Shown: positions 16,445-26,910 of the stretch, piece by piece | Numbering within the stretch: position 1 is the first letter of the stretch | Layout: the number at the start of each line of letters is the position of its first letter | Origin: Bifidobacterium pullorum DSM 20433 | GTDB lineage: Bacteria; Actinomycetota; Actinomycetes; Actinomycetales; Bifidobacteriaceae | NCBI RefSeq assembly: GCF_000771405.1 | Contig: NZ_JDUI01000016.1 | Span: 1-41,328, forward strand | Direction: 5' to 3' | DNA length: 41,328 nucleotides | Translations under genes and position numbers: made by a program | Notes under the pieces: model-generated | The model's database searches: none | Seen by the model: the letters and a program-made list of their open reading frames with translations, nothing else | Told to the model about the DNA's origin: nothing

Positions 16445-16924
16445 ATGGCATTGACTTTTGTGGTTCCCGGTCTGGATGAGGCCGCTTCGGAGAAGGCCAT
16501 CGCGATCCTGCAGAACCGGCTCAGCCAGGAGCAGGAGGCCGCGCTGGTGCTCAAGCATGCGCACTGGAACGTGACCGGACCGAACTTCATCGCCGTGCAC
16601 GAGATGCTCGACCCGCAGGTCGAGGCCGTGCTCGGCATGGCCGACGAGACGGCCGAGCGCATTGCCACGATGGGCGGCGCACCGGACGGCAGCGCCGACA
16701 CGATCACCCGCAACCGCACGTGGAAGCCGTTCGATCTGGAAGGCCGCCATTCTACGGAGGAGTATCTGCAGGCGCTGATCGAATACTATGACGCCATGAT
16801 CGTCGACGACCGCAAGGCAATCGCCGAGCTTGACGAACTGGATCTGGTCAGCTCGAACATCATGCAGGACCATGTGCAGGAGCTGGAGAAGTTCCAGTGG
16901 TTCATGCGCAGCCATCTGGCCTGA
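16445..16924 (+). CDS. dps: Dps-family DNA-binding ferritin-like protein
   Basis: Protein of 159 residues, full Dps length, forming dodecamers that oxidise and store iron and protect DNA. The ferroxidase signature is visible: His in KHAHWNVTGPNF, then HEMLDPQVEAVLGMADETAER with the acidic ligands. There is no long Lys-rich N-terminal tail, so DNA binding may be weak or use another surface. GGAAAGG lies upstream of the ATG. It has its own hairpins on both sides, so is monocistronic. With AhpC and its reductase it forms the oxygen-defence set of this region. Confidence 0.94.
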   Translation: MALTFVVPGLDEAASEKAIAILQNRLSQEQEAALVLKHAHWNVTGPNFIAVHEMLDPQVEAVLGMADETAERIATMGGAPDGSADTITRNRTWKPFDLEGRHSTEEYLQALIEYYDAMIVDDRKAIAELDELDLVSSNIMQDHVQELEKFQWFMRSHLA

Positions 16925-16959
16925 CCGGTTCCCGCATATACACAGAACGCGAATCGCAC

Positions 16960-17007
16960 ACCGCCGGAGGGTATTCCACAATCCTACGTGGAACGCCCTC
17001 TGGCGGT
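16960..17007. terminator. bidirectional terminator between dps and the metallopeptidase gene
   Basis: Arms of 20 bp (16960-16979 and 16988-17007) match at 17 positions around an 8-nt loop. It sits between two convergent stop codons (16924 and 17019). Confidence 0.7.
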
Positions 17008-17018
17008 TCCGTATCGAA

Positions 17019-17693
17019 CTACCCCGCCGTATAGCGATTGAGCTCGCGGCGCAGCCGACGCCAATCCGGCAGATACTGCGTCATACGGCGTTGGAACTCA
17101 GCCCCATGCCCGTTGGCCCACAGATGCGTCATCTCATGGACGAGCACATATTCGAGATACTGGGGCGGCAACAGCCCCAGTTGCAGATTCAACCGGATGC
17201 GACCGGTCCGCGGCGTGCAGGATCCCCAACGGGTCGTCATCGCACGCAATGTGATATGCGTCGGACGTTTGCCGATGACTGCGGACCAATGCTCCACCAA
17301 TGCCGGCAGCCGCGCGTCGATCGCCGATGCGGCGCGCTCCCGGCGCTCCGGCGTCCACCAGGATGCCGCGTCATGGATGAAGCCGGCCGGGTCCCCGCCG
17401 TGCGGCGCACCAGGCTCGGCCCCCGTTCCGTCCGCCAGACGTTGCCGGGCCTCCCGTATGCGCTGCTGCTGCGCCAGTATCCATGACCGACGTTCACGCG
17501 CGAACCGTTCTATCTGTCCGTCGGTCATCCGCAGCGGTGCGGAGACGACGATGTCGCCCTGCGGCGGTTTGATGCGCAGATACATGTTCTTGATGGCTTT
17601 GCGCGTTACGTGCAGCACCAAACCGTCAACAACCAGCATCTCGGGTCTAGACGATCGGCTTCGGGCCGTGGCACGGTATGACATGCCCTCCAT
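17019..17693 (-). CDS. YgjP-like metallopeptidase domain protein (DUF45)
   Basis: Protein of 224 residues in the YgjP/DUF45 family of zinc metallopeptidases, related to SprT/M48. The zinc motif HEMTH is in LEYVLVHEMTHLWANGHG, with the third ligand region HGAEFQRRM after it. The preceding TTRWGSCTPRTGRIRLNLQL is the family signature. The N-terminus has the DUF45 pattern YLRIKPPQGDIVVSAP. A Pro/Gly-rich insert (about residues 95-120) looks disordered. Two starts are possible: Met at 17693, used here, or at 17684, which has GGAGG very close. Substrates of this family are unknown. Confidence 0.85.
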   Translation of the reverse strand: MEGMSYRATARSRSSRPEMLVVDGLVLHVTRKAIKNMYLRIKPPQGDIVVSAPLRMTDGQIERFARERRSWILAQQQRIREARQRLADGTGAEPGAPHGGDPAGFIHDAASWWTPERRERAASAIDARLPALVEHWSAVIGKRPTHITLRAMTTRWGSCTPRTGRIRLNLQLGLLPPQYLEYVLVHEMTHLWANGHGAEFQRRMTQYLPDWRRLRRELNRYTAG

Positions 17694-17731
17694 TGTCCCG
17701 CATGCCCACGTCACCCACTGCGACACGCCGG

Positions 17732-17759
17732 TTGACAAATTACGGCGAACTGGTAAGCT
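17732..17759 (+). promoter_or_regulatory. tRNA promoter
   Basis: A consensus -35 TTGACA (17732-17737), a 16-bp spacer and -10 TAAGCT (17754-17759) with an extended TGG lead to a start about 27 bp before the tRNA-Ile gene. One of the clearest promoters in the window. Confidence 0.7.
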
Positions 17760-17792
17760 GTCTTTTTGTGCGCGAAAGCGTGCGATAACTTT

Positions 17793-17866
17793 GGGCCCGT
17801 AGCTCAGGTGGTTAGAGCGCATCCCTGATAAGGATGAGGTCGGAGGTTCAAGTCCTCCCGGGCCCA
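17793..17866 (+). tRNA. tRNA-Ile (GAU)
   Basis: The acceptor strands GGGCCCG and CGGGCCC pair perfectly. The D arm AGCTCAGGTGGTTAGAGC and T arm GGTTCAAGTCC are canonical. The anticodon loop CTGATAA gives GAU. CCA is not encoded. Confidence 0.97.
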
Positions 17867-17881
17867 CTTCAGAACAGGAAA

Positions 17882-17905
17882 GCGGCTTTTACGGCCGCCT
17901 TTTTT
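17882..17905 (+). terminator. terminator-like hairpin between the two tRNAs
   Basis: GCGGC (17882-17886) pairs with GCCGC (17894-17898), followed by C and a T-run. It resembles an intrinsic terminator after tRNA-Ile, though incomplete termination could still supply tRNA-Ala. Confidence 0.55.
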
Positions 17906-17916
17906 GTACTGGATGC

Positions 17917-17989
17917 GGGGCTATAGCGCAGCTGGTAGCGCATCTGCTTTGCAAGCAGAGGGTCGCCGGTTCGAACCCGGCTAGCTCCA
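17917..17989 (+). tRNA. tRNA-Ala (UGC)
   Basis: The acceptor strands GGGGCTA and TAGCTCC pair with one G-T wobble. The anticodon arm CTGCTTTGCAAGCAG gives UGC. The T arm CCGGTTCGAACCCGG is canonical. CCA is not encoded. Ile/Ala pairs are common in rRNA spacers elsewhere; here they stand alone. Confidence 0.97.
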
Positions 17990-17996
17990 CTTACAA

Positions 17997-18027
17997 AACC
18001 CGCGGAATCGCAACGGTTCCGCGGGTT
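17997..18027 (+). terminator. tRNA-Ala terminator
   Basis: A perfect 11-bp stem AACCCGCGGAA / TTCCGCGGGTT with a 9-nt loop is followed by CTTCAT, eight bases after the tRNA. Confidence 0.75.
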
Positions 18028-18044
18028 CTTCATATCACGCCGAA

Positions 18045-18132
18045 ATGCCGTGTCGTCATGTCCACGCGACAACACGGCATCCTAGCGGACGCTACGCGCA
18101 CGTGTTGTCGCAACTGTATGACGACACGGCAT
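18045..18132. repeat. pair of inverted palindromic repeat units
   Basis: The unit ATGCCGTGTCGTCAT...GCGACAACACG occurs on the plus strand from 18045 and again on the minus strand from 18132. The first copy is itself a hairpin (ATGCCGTGT 18045-18053 with ACACGGCAT 18072-18080). The pair lies between the tRNA terminator and the nrdF stop and may end nrd transcription or be an extragenic palindromic repeat. Confidence 0.6.
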
Positions 18133-18146
18133 CCAAAGCGAGCGTG

Positions 18147-21387
<3,241 letters not shown>

Positions 21388-21391
<4 letters not shown>

Positions 21392-21813
21392 GAGTGGTTG
21401 CCTTTCGTGAGGAAATCGATGACGCCCTGTCGGACCTTGTCCGCGTCTCCGGGCATGCCCATCAGTTCGAAGCGGTAGAGGAACGGGACGCCGCATTTGG
21501 CGGCGATGATGGTTCCGGCGGCGCAGTACGCTTCGCCGAAGTTGGTGTTGCCGGAGGCGATGACGCCCCGGATCCACGTCCGGTTGCCGGGGTCGTTCAG
21601 GAACCGTTTGACCTGAACGGGCACGGCCTTGCGGGAATCGCCGCCGCCGTAGGTCGGCACCATCAGCACGTAGGGTTCGCGTACGACGAGCGCGGGATCG
21701 CCCGCCCTCAGCGGGATGCGGTATACGGCGATGCCGGTGTCCTCGAACCGGCAGCGGGCGACGAATCGTGCGGTGTTCTCGGAGGCGGACGAGAAGTAGA
21801 CGAGTGCGCTCAT
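21388..21813 (-). CDS. nrdI: NrdI flavodoxin-like activator
   Basis: Flavodoxin-like protein of 141 residues that supplies the oxidant for the Mn-tyrosyl cofactor of NrdF. The FMN phosphate loop is [13 protein letters not shown] (about 7-19). The loops VPTYGGG and SGNTNFGE are those of NrdI rather than electron-carrier flavodoxins. It overlaps nrdH and nrdE by four bases each. Confidence 0.95.
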
Positions 21814-22088
21814 GCCGCCACCGCGGCCGCCGTATGGGAGGCGGCATGCGACTCCTCGCCATGCCGTTCAGCCAGGGTGCGCAGCAGGTCCGGCCGGTAT
21901 CCGGTCCACACGCGGTCTCCGTCCATAACGACCGGTGCCTGCCGGTACCCGGCCGCACGCAGCATCGCCGACGCCTCGGTATCGACCGTCACGTCGATCT
22001 GCCGATAGGGCACACCCATGCGATCAAGCTGACGTTTTGTGGCGTTGCACTGCGGGCAGCGCGGGGTGCTGTAGACGATGACGGTCAT
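21810..22088 (-). CDS. nrdH: glutaredoxin-like NrdH-redoxin
   Basis: Redoxin of 92 residues that reduces NrdE. The active site is CPQC (Cys11, Cys14), with the family motifs APVV and GYRPDLL after it. An Ala/His-rich tail of about 15 residues extends past the usual end. GAGGAG sets the start at 22088. First gene of the operon, downstream of paired NrdR boxes. Confidence 0.95.
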   Translation of the reverse strand: MTVIVYSTPRCPQCNATKRQLDRMGVPYRQIDVTVDTEASAMLRAAGYRQAPVVMDGDRVWTGYRPDLLRTLAERHGEESHAASHTAAAVAA

Positions 22089-22164
22089 GGCGTACTCCTC
22101 GGTTCCTTCTGGATCCTGTCGGTTGATGTGTCCCCTACGGTACCCCGAAAGCCACGCGACGTCA

Positions 22165-22212
22165 CCACTATTTCTAGTGATACATATCACACCGAACCAC
22201 CATATCTAGTGG
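22165..22212 (-). promoter_or_regulatory. two NrdR boxes upstream of nrdHIEF
   Basis: CACTATTTCTAGTG (22166-22179) and CACCATATCTAGTG (22198-22211) match the NrdR box consensus ACACTATATATAGTGT closely. They are offset by 32 bp, three helical turns, the usual arrangement. A further palindrome GTGATA-ca-TATCAC (22177-22190) lies between them. A weak promoter may follow toward nrdH. Repression by NrdR-dATP/ATP is inferred. Confidence 0.85.
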
Positions 22213-22309
22213 TTATGGGCGTCATTACCCCAATCCGCCAACCACCTCGACACCCCCGACACGCCCCAGTTCCCCCGTAGCGGACGTAAGACCGTTCTGT
22301 GCATAAATA

Positions 22310-22353
22310 CGTTTGGGTGCCGTGAACCGGCCGAGGTCCACGGCACCCAAACG
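22310..22353 (-). terminator. terminator of the hexulose-phosphate operon
   Basis: A perfect 15-bp stem (22310-22324 with 22339-22353) has a 14-nt loop. On the minus strand it is followed by a T-rich stretch (ATTTATG). It begins 22 bp after the stop of the last operon gene. Confidence 0.8.
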
Positions 22354-22375
22354 TCATACAGCCGCCGACGGCCGA

Positions 22376-22918
22376 CTACTCCACGTTGGCGTGGTTGGCG
22401 TTCGCGTCGGCGTCGGAGACCTCGTCACGGCGCGAGATCATCAGGCACAGCGCGTCGAGCGCAATGTGCACCGACTGGTCGAACAGCGAACTCAGCAGCT
22501 GGATGGATCCGCCGGCCTCGCCCTTGACACGCCCCGGCACCACGATCACCGCATCGGCCACGTCCGCCAACGGCGACTCGGGCTTCGAGGTGACGGCGAT
22601 CACCTTGACGCCGAGTTTCTTGGCGGCTTCGGCATCCTCCACGGTGTGCTTGGTCTTTCCCGAGCCCGAGATAGCCACCAGCACGTCGCCTTCATGCATG
22701 GAGGGGCAGATGGTTTCCCCCATCATGTAGCTCGTATAGCCGATATGCATCATGCGCATCGCAAATGCGCGCGCCTGGAATCCGGACCGGCCCTCGCCGG
22801 TGGCGTAGACGCGATCGTTGCGCCCGATCACCCCCATGGCGTTGACCAGGTCCTGCTCGTCCATCTTGGCGATCACGCCGTTGATCTCCTCGGCGATCTG
22901 ATCCAAAATACGGTTCAT
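22376..22918 (-). CDS. hxlB: 6-phospho-3-hexuloisomerase (SIS domain)
   Basis: Protein of 180 residues converting D-arabino-3-hexulose-6-phosphate to fructose-6-phosphate. The SIS-domain signature GEGRSGFQARAFAMRMMHIG (about residues 41-60) matches this isomerase subgroup rather than GutQ/KdsD or GmhA. AISGSGKTKHTVEDAEAAKK carries the sugar-phosphate loop. AAGGAG precedes the ATG at 22918. It lies 59 bp after hxlA and ends the operon. In methylotrophs this enzyme completes the ribulose-monophosphate cycle; here no other methylotrophy gene is seen, so a sugar-catabolic role is more likely. Confidence 0.88.
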   Translation of the reverse strand: MNRILDQIAEEINGVIAKMDEQDLVNAMGVIGRNDRVYATGEGRSGFQARAFAMRMMHIGYTSYMMGETICPSMHEGDVLVAISGSGKTKHTVEDAEAAKKLGVKVIAVTSKPESPLADVADAVIVVPGRVKGEAGGSIQLLSSLFDQSVHIALDALCLMISRRDEVSDADANANHANVE

Positions 22919-22977
22919 CGTATGTCTCCTTAGTGATTACCTGTAGTCCCGTTGACGTTCCGCGGCCGTTTCCGGAC

Positions 22978-23601
22978 CTACACCGTCAAATCCTTGCAAC
23001 GGCGGGCTGCCGCGGCGATGTCGGCGGCCTTGGTGACGGCCGATCCCATGATCGCGATCTCCACGCCTTCCGCCGCCAACCCGGCCAGCTGGTCGGGCTT
23101 GATGCCGCCGGCGACCGCGATGCGACGGATCTGCGGGAACCGCTCACGGAACGCACGCACCTGTCCGACCGGGTCCGCGGTGGTACCGGAGTCGACCGAA
23201 GTGTGCAGGCAGTACACGGCGTCGACGAATCCGCCGATTCGTTCGATACGCGCGTCGTCGCACTCCAACAGGTCGATCATCATCGTGCCGTGGTGGGCGG
23301 CCGCGGACGCCGCGCACGCCTCCAACGTGCCCATCGACGCCGACCCCATGACGGTCAGGTATGTGAACCCGCAGTCGTACCCCAGATCGAACTCGTACTT
23401 GCCTTCGTCGCAGGTCTTGATGTCGGCGAGCAGCGCCACTTGGCCGCCATAGTCCTCCGTCAGCCTGGTCAGCGCCCGCAGACCGTATTCCTTGGTCAGC
23501 GACGTACCGATCTCCACGATGTCGGCGGCATCCGCCACCTGCGCGACGATCGATCGCGCCTGCAGCATGTCGACCCGGTCGATGGCCACCTGCAGCTTCA
23601 C
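22978..23601 (-). CDS. hxlA: 3-hexulose-6-phosphate synthase / KGPDC family
   Basis: Member of the orotidine-decarboxylase suprafamily, 207 residues. The N-terminus MKLQVAIDRV and the metal/catalytic motif Asp60-Lys62-Asp65 in LADIKTCDEG are clear. His133 and Asp137 in CLHTSVD follow the H-x3-D pattern of hexulose-phosphate synthase, not the YHRSRD of 3-keto-L-gulonate-6-phosphate decarboxylase. The reaction would be reversible condensation of formaldehyde with ribulose-5-phosphate. The start is GTG, overlapping the kinase stop, with a strong AAGGAGG. Pairing with hxlB supports synthase activity, but a decarboxylase or a new aldolase substrate remains possible. Confidence 0.82.
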   Translation of the reverse strand: MKLQVAIDRVDMLQARSIVAQVADAADIVEIGTSLTKEYGLRALTRLTEDYGGQVALLADIKTCDEGKYEFDLGYDCGFTYLTVMGSASMGTLEACAASAAAHHGTMMIDLLECDDARIERIGGFVDAVYCLHTSVDSGTTADPVGQVRAFRERFPQIRRIAVAGGIKPDQLAGLAAEGVEIAIMGSAVTKAADIAAAARRCKDLTV

Positions 23602-24569
23602 AGCTCCACCTCCTTGCGCGGCGTGAACGCGATGAACTTCCGCAGCTCTTCCACGGTCGGCAGCCCCTCCGAATCGGAGACGCTGGTGACCTGGATTGCG
23701 CCGACGGCGTTCGCCCGCTCCAGCAGCGCATCGTCGTCAAGGTCCTCAAGCAGACCGGTGATCACGCCGGAGGCGAACCCATCGCCGGCACCGACGGTGT
23801 CGACCACGTCCACCACGAAGCTGGGCACCACAATCTCCGTGCGGCCGCCGTCGGCATTGCGCCCGAACGCCACCGAGCCGGTGTCACCGAGCTTGATGAT
23901 GACCTTGCTGATGCCCATATCCAGATAGTAGTCGGCGATGTCGCGCGGGTCCTGGCGCCCGGAGAACAGCTGCCCCTCGGACAGGCCGGGCAGAAACACG
24001 TCGCATTTGGCGGCGAGCCGGTTGGTCGCCTCAATCATCGCCTGCTGGCTCGGCCACAGGGTGGGCCTCGGGTTGGGGTCGAAGACCACCGTCACACCGT
24101 GCGCCTTGGCGGCGTCCACCAAGGCGTTGACGGTCTCATACGTCTGGTCGGTGAGCGCGGAGAAGATGCCGGTGACGTGCAGGATGCGCACACCGGTGAA
24201 GTCCACGTCGTTCACGATGTCCGGGGTGGTCTTCGACGCGGCGGAACCGGCGCGGAAGTAGATCACCTTGGGCTCGCCGTCGCTGGAGCGGACCTTGAGC
24301 TGGAAGCCGGTGGCCGCGCCCGAGACGCGGCGGATGGCCGAGGTGTCGATGCCGGTGGCGTTCATGTAGTCCACGATGAGGTCGCCCTGCCAGTCGTCGC
24401 CCAGCTGCGTGACGTACCCGATGCTGTGCCCCTGGCGGCTGACGCCGATGGCGACGTTGAATTCGGCGCCGGCCATCTGTCGGGGCAGCTGCCGGGCTTC
24501 GAGATAGGTTTCGGTGGAATCGGCGATGAGGTTCACCATGGGTTCGCCGATGGTCATGACTTCAGGCAT
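23598..24569 (-). CDS. PfkB-family sugar kinase, 2-keto-3-deoxygluconate kinase-like
   Basis: Ribokinase-fold kinase of 323 residues. The N-terminal motif GEPMVNLIAD, then the substrate loop GAEFNVAIGVSRQG, VIYFRAGSAAS and DPNPRPTLWP resemble KDG kinases. The catalytic signature DTVGAGDGFASGV is intact. No KDPG aldolase or uronate enzyme is nearby and bifidobacteria generally lack the Entner-Doudoroff route, so the real substrate may be another keto-sugar or sugar acid. It overlaps hxlA by four bases, which argues strongly that its product enters the hexulose-phosphate steps. Confidence 0.88.
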   Translation of the reverse strand: MPEVMTIGEPMVNLIADSTETYLEARQLPRQMAGAEFNVAIGVSRQGHSIGYVTQLGDDWQGDLIVDYMNATGIDTSAIRRVSGAATGFQLKVRSSDGEPKVIYFRAGSAASKTTPDIVNDVDFTGVRILHVTGIFSALTDQTYETVNALVDAAKAHGVTVVFDPNPRPTLWPSQQAMIEATNRLAAKCDVFLPGLSEGQLFSGRQDPRDIADYYLDMGISKVIIKLGDTGSVAFGRNADGGRTEIVVPSFVVDVVDTVGAGDGFASGVITGLLEDLDDDALLERANAVGAIQVTSVSDSEGLPTVEELRKFIAFTPRKEVEL

Positions 24570-24628
24570 GATGCGCTTCTTTCTGATGCTGTTTGGCGTG
24601 TCGATTCGGTTTTGGGATGACAGCGGGG

Positions 24629-25372
24629 TCAGGCGACCGCCTGGCGGACGAGAGCGACCTGTTCGGCGACGCGATCGGCCGGAATCGGGAACTCCAGGAA
24701 GACCGGCACGCTCGGGGCCAGCTGCGGCAGCATCGCCTGCCAGTCGATGACGCCGTCCTGCAGCATCGTGGTGGATAGCGCGGCCCGATCCGTCGCCCCG
24801 TTGACGTTCTTCAGATGGAAGACGGTGATGTCCGTCAGCAGTTGGGCGAACGCCGCGTCGGCGTCCTCGCCGCGCCAGAACCAGTTGCCTAGGTCGAAGG
24901 TGTATCCGATGGCGCCGCCGACCTCATGGATATGGGCGAGCGATGCTGCGGTGCAGGCCAGCGTGCCGTTCTCCGGGGTCTGGTCGTTCTCGATGGTCAG
25001 CGTCAGGCCGCATGCGGCGGCGGCATCGTCGATCGCGGCGATCACCGCCGCATCCACGTCCTTGACGTCGCCTTGGTTGAATTTGACGTTCCGGACGCCC
25101 ATGCGCACCGCCTCATCCAGGAAGCCCTCGAAACCGGGGTTGGCCGCGCCGCCGATGGTCAGGGATTCCGGCACCGAGTAGAACAGGTCCAGCCCGTTGG
25201 CTTCGGCCGCCTCGCGGATGCGGTCGAATTCCGCATCATCCTTGATGTATTCGCGGCGGACCTCGGCCAGGGTGACGCCGTGTCCCGCGATGGTCGGCAG
25301 CAGCGCGGACTGCGCGATGCCGTTGTTGAGTTCCTGCATGTAGACGAGCAGGTTGATGCCGATGGTGGTCAT
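24629..25372 (-). CDS. TIM-barrel sugar isomerase/epimerase (xylose isomerase-like)
   Basis: Protein of 247 residues in the AP-endonuclease-2/xylose-isomerase-like TIM-barrel family, with hydroxypyruvate isomerase, IolE and ketose 3-epimerases as relatives. The four metal ligands are visible in order: Glu in TIENDQT, Asp in YTFDLGNWFW, His in FHLKNVNG, and Glu in FLEFPI. AAGGAG precedes the ATG at 25372. As gene two of the operon it would act on the imported sugar or keto-sugar before phosphorylation. Exact activity cannot be read from the sequence. Confidence 0.85.
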   Translation of the reverse strand: MTTIGINLLVYMQELNNGIAQSALLPTIAGHGVTLAEVRREYIKDDAEFDRIREAAEANGLDLFYSVPESLTIGGAANPGFEGFLDEAVRMGVRNVKFNQGDVKDVDAAVIAAIDDAAAACGLTLTIENDQTPENGTLACTAASLAHIHEVGGAIGYTFDLGNWFWRGEDADAAFAQLLTDITVFHLKNVNGATDRAALSTTMLQDGVIDWQAMLPQLAPSVPVFLEFPIPADRVAEQVALVRQAVA

Positions 25373-25423
25373 ATCAGCTCCTTGATTGACATTGGTGACG
25401 ATGTTGACGATGTTGGATACGGA

Positions 25424-26749
25424 TCAGAACAGGGTGAGCGCGGCGAGTCCCATGATCGGGAACGTGCACAGCCAGTAGACCGGCACACCGTTCTTCAGGA
25501 AGGTCTTGGGCTCCAGCTCGTTATATTCCACGGCCCACATGTTCCAGGACTGGGTCACGCAGCTGGAGATGCAGGTCATCGACGGGACCACAAGCATGGC
25601 GAACAGGAACCAGACGTCGAAGATGCCCATGCCCATCAGGATGCCGATGACGGCCGAACCCGCGCCGTACAGCTCCAGCGGGCCACGGAACAGGGCGAGC
25701 GGCGCCAGGACGCAGACGGCCAGGCCGAGGATCAGCTCGTTGTTCGGCACCACCGAGGTCAGCGCCGGTCCGAAGTCGGCCATGACGGTGACGGCGGTCT
25801 GCTGGAAGAACCGCAGCACAAGCAGCATGATGATCAGGCTGCCGATGTCGCCGATGGCGGTTTTGGCGGTGGAGTTGAGCATGTCCACGAAGCCCTTGTA
25901 GGTCTTCATATGGCCGGTGCCGAGGAAGGCCAGGATGGAGGCCAGGAACAGGGCGGGGACCGAATCCCACTGGAACAGGATGCTCAGCGCCACAGGCACG
26001 ATCGGCAGCACGTAGGTCCATACCGGCACCTGCGGGATCTCGCCGGTGCGATCGGCTGGGTTGCCCACCTCGTACGGGGTGCCGTTCTTGATGGCCTTCG
26101 AGTTGATCAAGATGAAGATGATGACGGCCACCATCTGGATGACCATGGCGGGGATGCCGAAGCCCAGATAATGGCTGCCCCATTCAACCACCTGGCCGTC
26201 GGGGGAGTCGTAGTTCTGGTAGAAGGCCGCGAACTGCGCGAACATCACGCTGTTAATCCACATGGCGGCGCCGATCGACAGGGTGAACACCGGCACGGAC
26301 ACGCGCTTGGGGACGCCCAGATGACCGAGGATCGGGAACAGGATCACGCCGATGGCGATAGCGGAGCCGACGCCGTAGGCGCTGGTGAAGATCAGGCAGG
26401 TCACCAGGGCCACGGCGATGGTGGCCAGCACCGGGCTTTTCTCACCGACCTTGGCGGTGCGGTAGGAGATCGAGGCGGCGATGCCGGTATCAACCAGCAC
26501 ACGGCCGAACCATGCGCCGCAGACGATCTGGATGATGGTCGGACCGTACGTCAGGGCCGGTTGCGCGAAGACATCATTGATGATGTCGAACGGCTCGCCG
26601 ACTCCGAAGGCCACGCCGAGGAAATAGATGGCCAACCACACGATGGTCAGAATGAAGAACCCCACGGTGAGGTTGCCGCCACGCATGGCATAGAACACGA
26701 AGCACGCGAACGATGCAATGAGCAGTATGCCCATGATCCAGATAATCAC
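25424..26749 (-). CDS. ion-transporter-superfamily permease (sugar acid or organic anion)
   Basis: Hydrophobic protein of 441 residues with about 11-12 membrane segments, resembling GntP/CitMHS/DcuC-type secondary transporters. Notable segments are GVGSAIAIGVILFPILGHLG, TIIQIVCGAWFGRVLVDTGI and the C-terminal VPSMTCISSCVTQSWNMW. A GTG start at 26749 is chosen because AGAGGAG lies nine bases upstream; an ATG at 26824 would add 25 non-family residues and no ribosome-binding site. It heads the operon, downstream of three LacI-like operators and a repeat array. Relatives carry gluconate, citrate and dicarboxylates, so a sugar acid is plausible. Confidence 0.82.
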   Translation of the reverse strand: MIIWIMGILLIASFACFVFYAMRGGNLTVGFFILTIVWLAIYFLGVAFGVGEPFDIINDVFAQPALTYGPTIIQIVCGAWFGRVLVDTGIAASISYRTAKVGEKSPVLATIAVALVTCLIFTSAYGVGSAIAIGVILFPILGHLGVPKRVSVPVFTLSIGAAMWINSVMFAQFAAFYQNYDSPDGQVVEWGSHYLGFGIPAMVIQMVAVIIFILINSKAIKNGTPYEVGNPADRTGEIPQVPVWTYVLPIVPVALSILFQWDSVPALFLASILAFLGTGHMKTYKGFVDMLNSTAKTAIGDIGSLIIMLLVLRFFQQTAVTVMADFGPALTSVVPNNELILGLAVCVLAPLALFRGPLELYGAGSAVIGILMGMGIFDVWFLFAMLVVPSMTCISSCVTQSWNMWAVEYNELEPKTFLKNGVPVYWLCTFPIMGLAALTLF

Positions 26750-26842
26750 GTCACTTCTCCTCTCTACGTTGAGCGGAACCGGCAATACCATCGCTGCCAT
26801 CACCGTTTCCATTGTTACATCCATGTATTGTGTACCGATTTC

Positions 26843-26902
26843 GTTTATCGGTTACGTTAATCGGTAAACAACATGATATACCCGTCTTGTTTATCGGTTA
26901 AC
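26843..26902 (-). promoter_or_regulatory. three LacI-type operators upstream of the permease operon
   Basis: The 14-bp sites GTTTATCGGTTACG (26843-26856), GTTAATCGGTAAAC (26856-26869) and GTTTATCGGTTAAC (26889-26902) share a GTTWATCGGTWAAC-like dyad centred on CG, typical of LacI regulators. A fourth, weaker copy is near 26831. They lie about 95-155 bp before the permease start. The neighbouring LacI-family protein is the natural ligand. Confidence 0.7.
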
Positions 26903-26910
26903 CACGGCGT

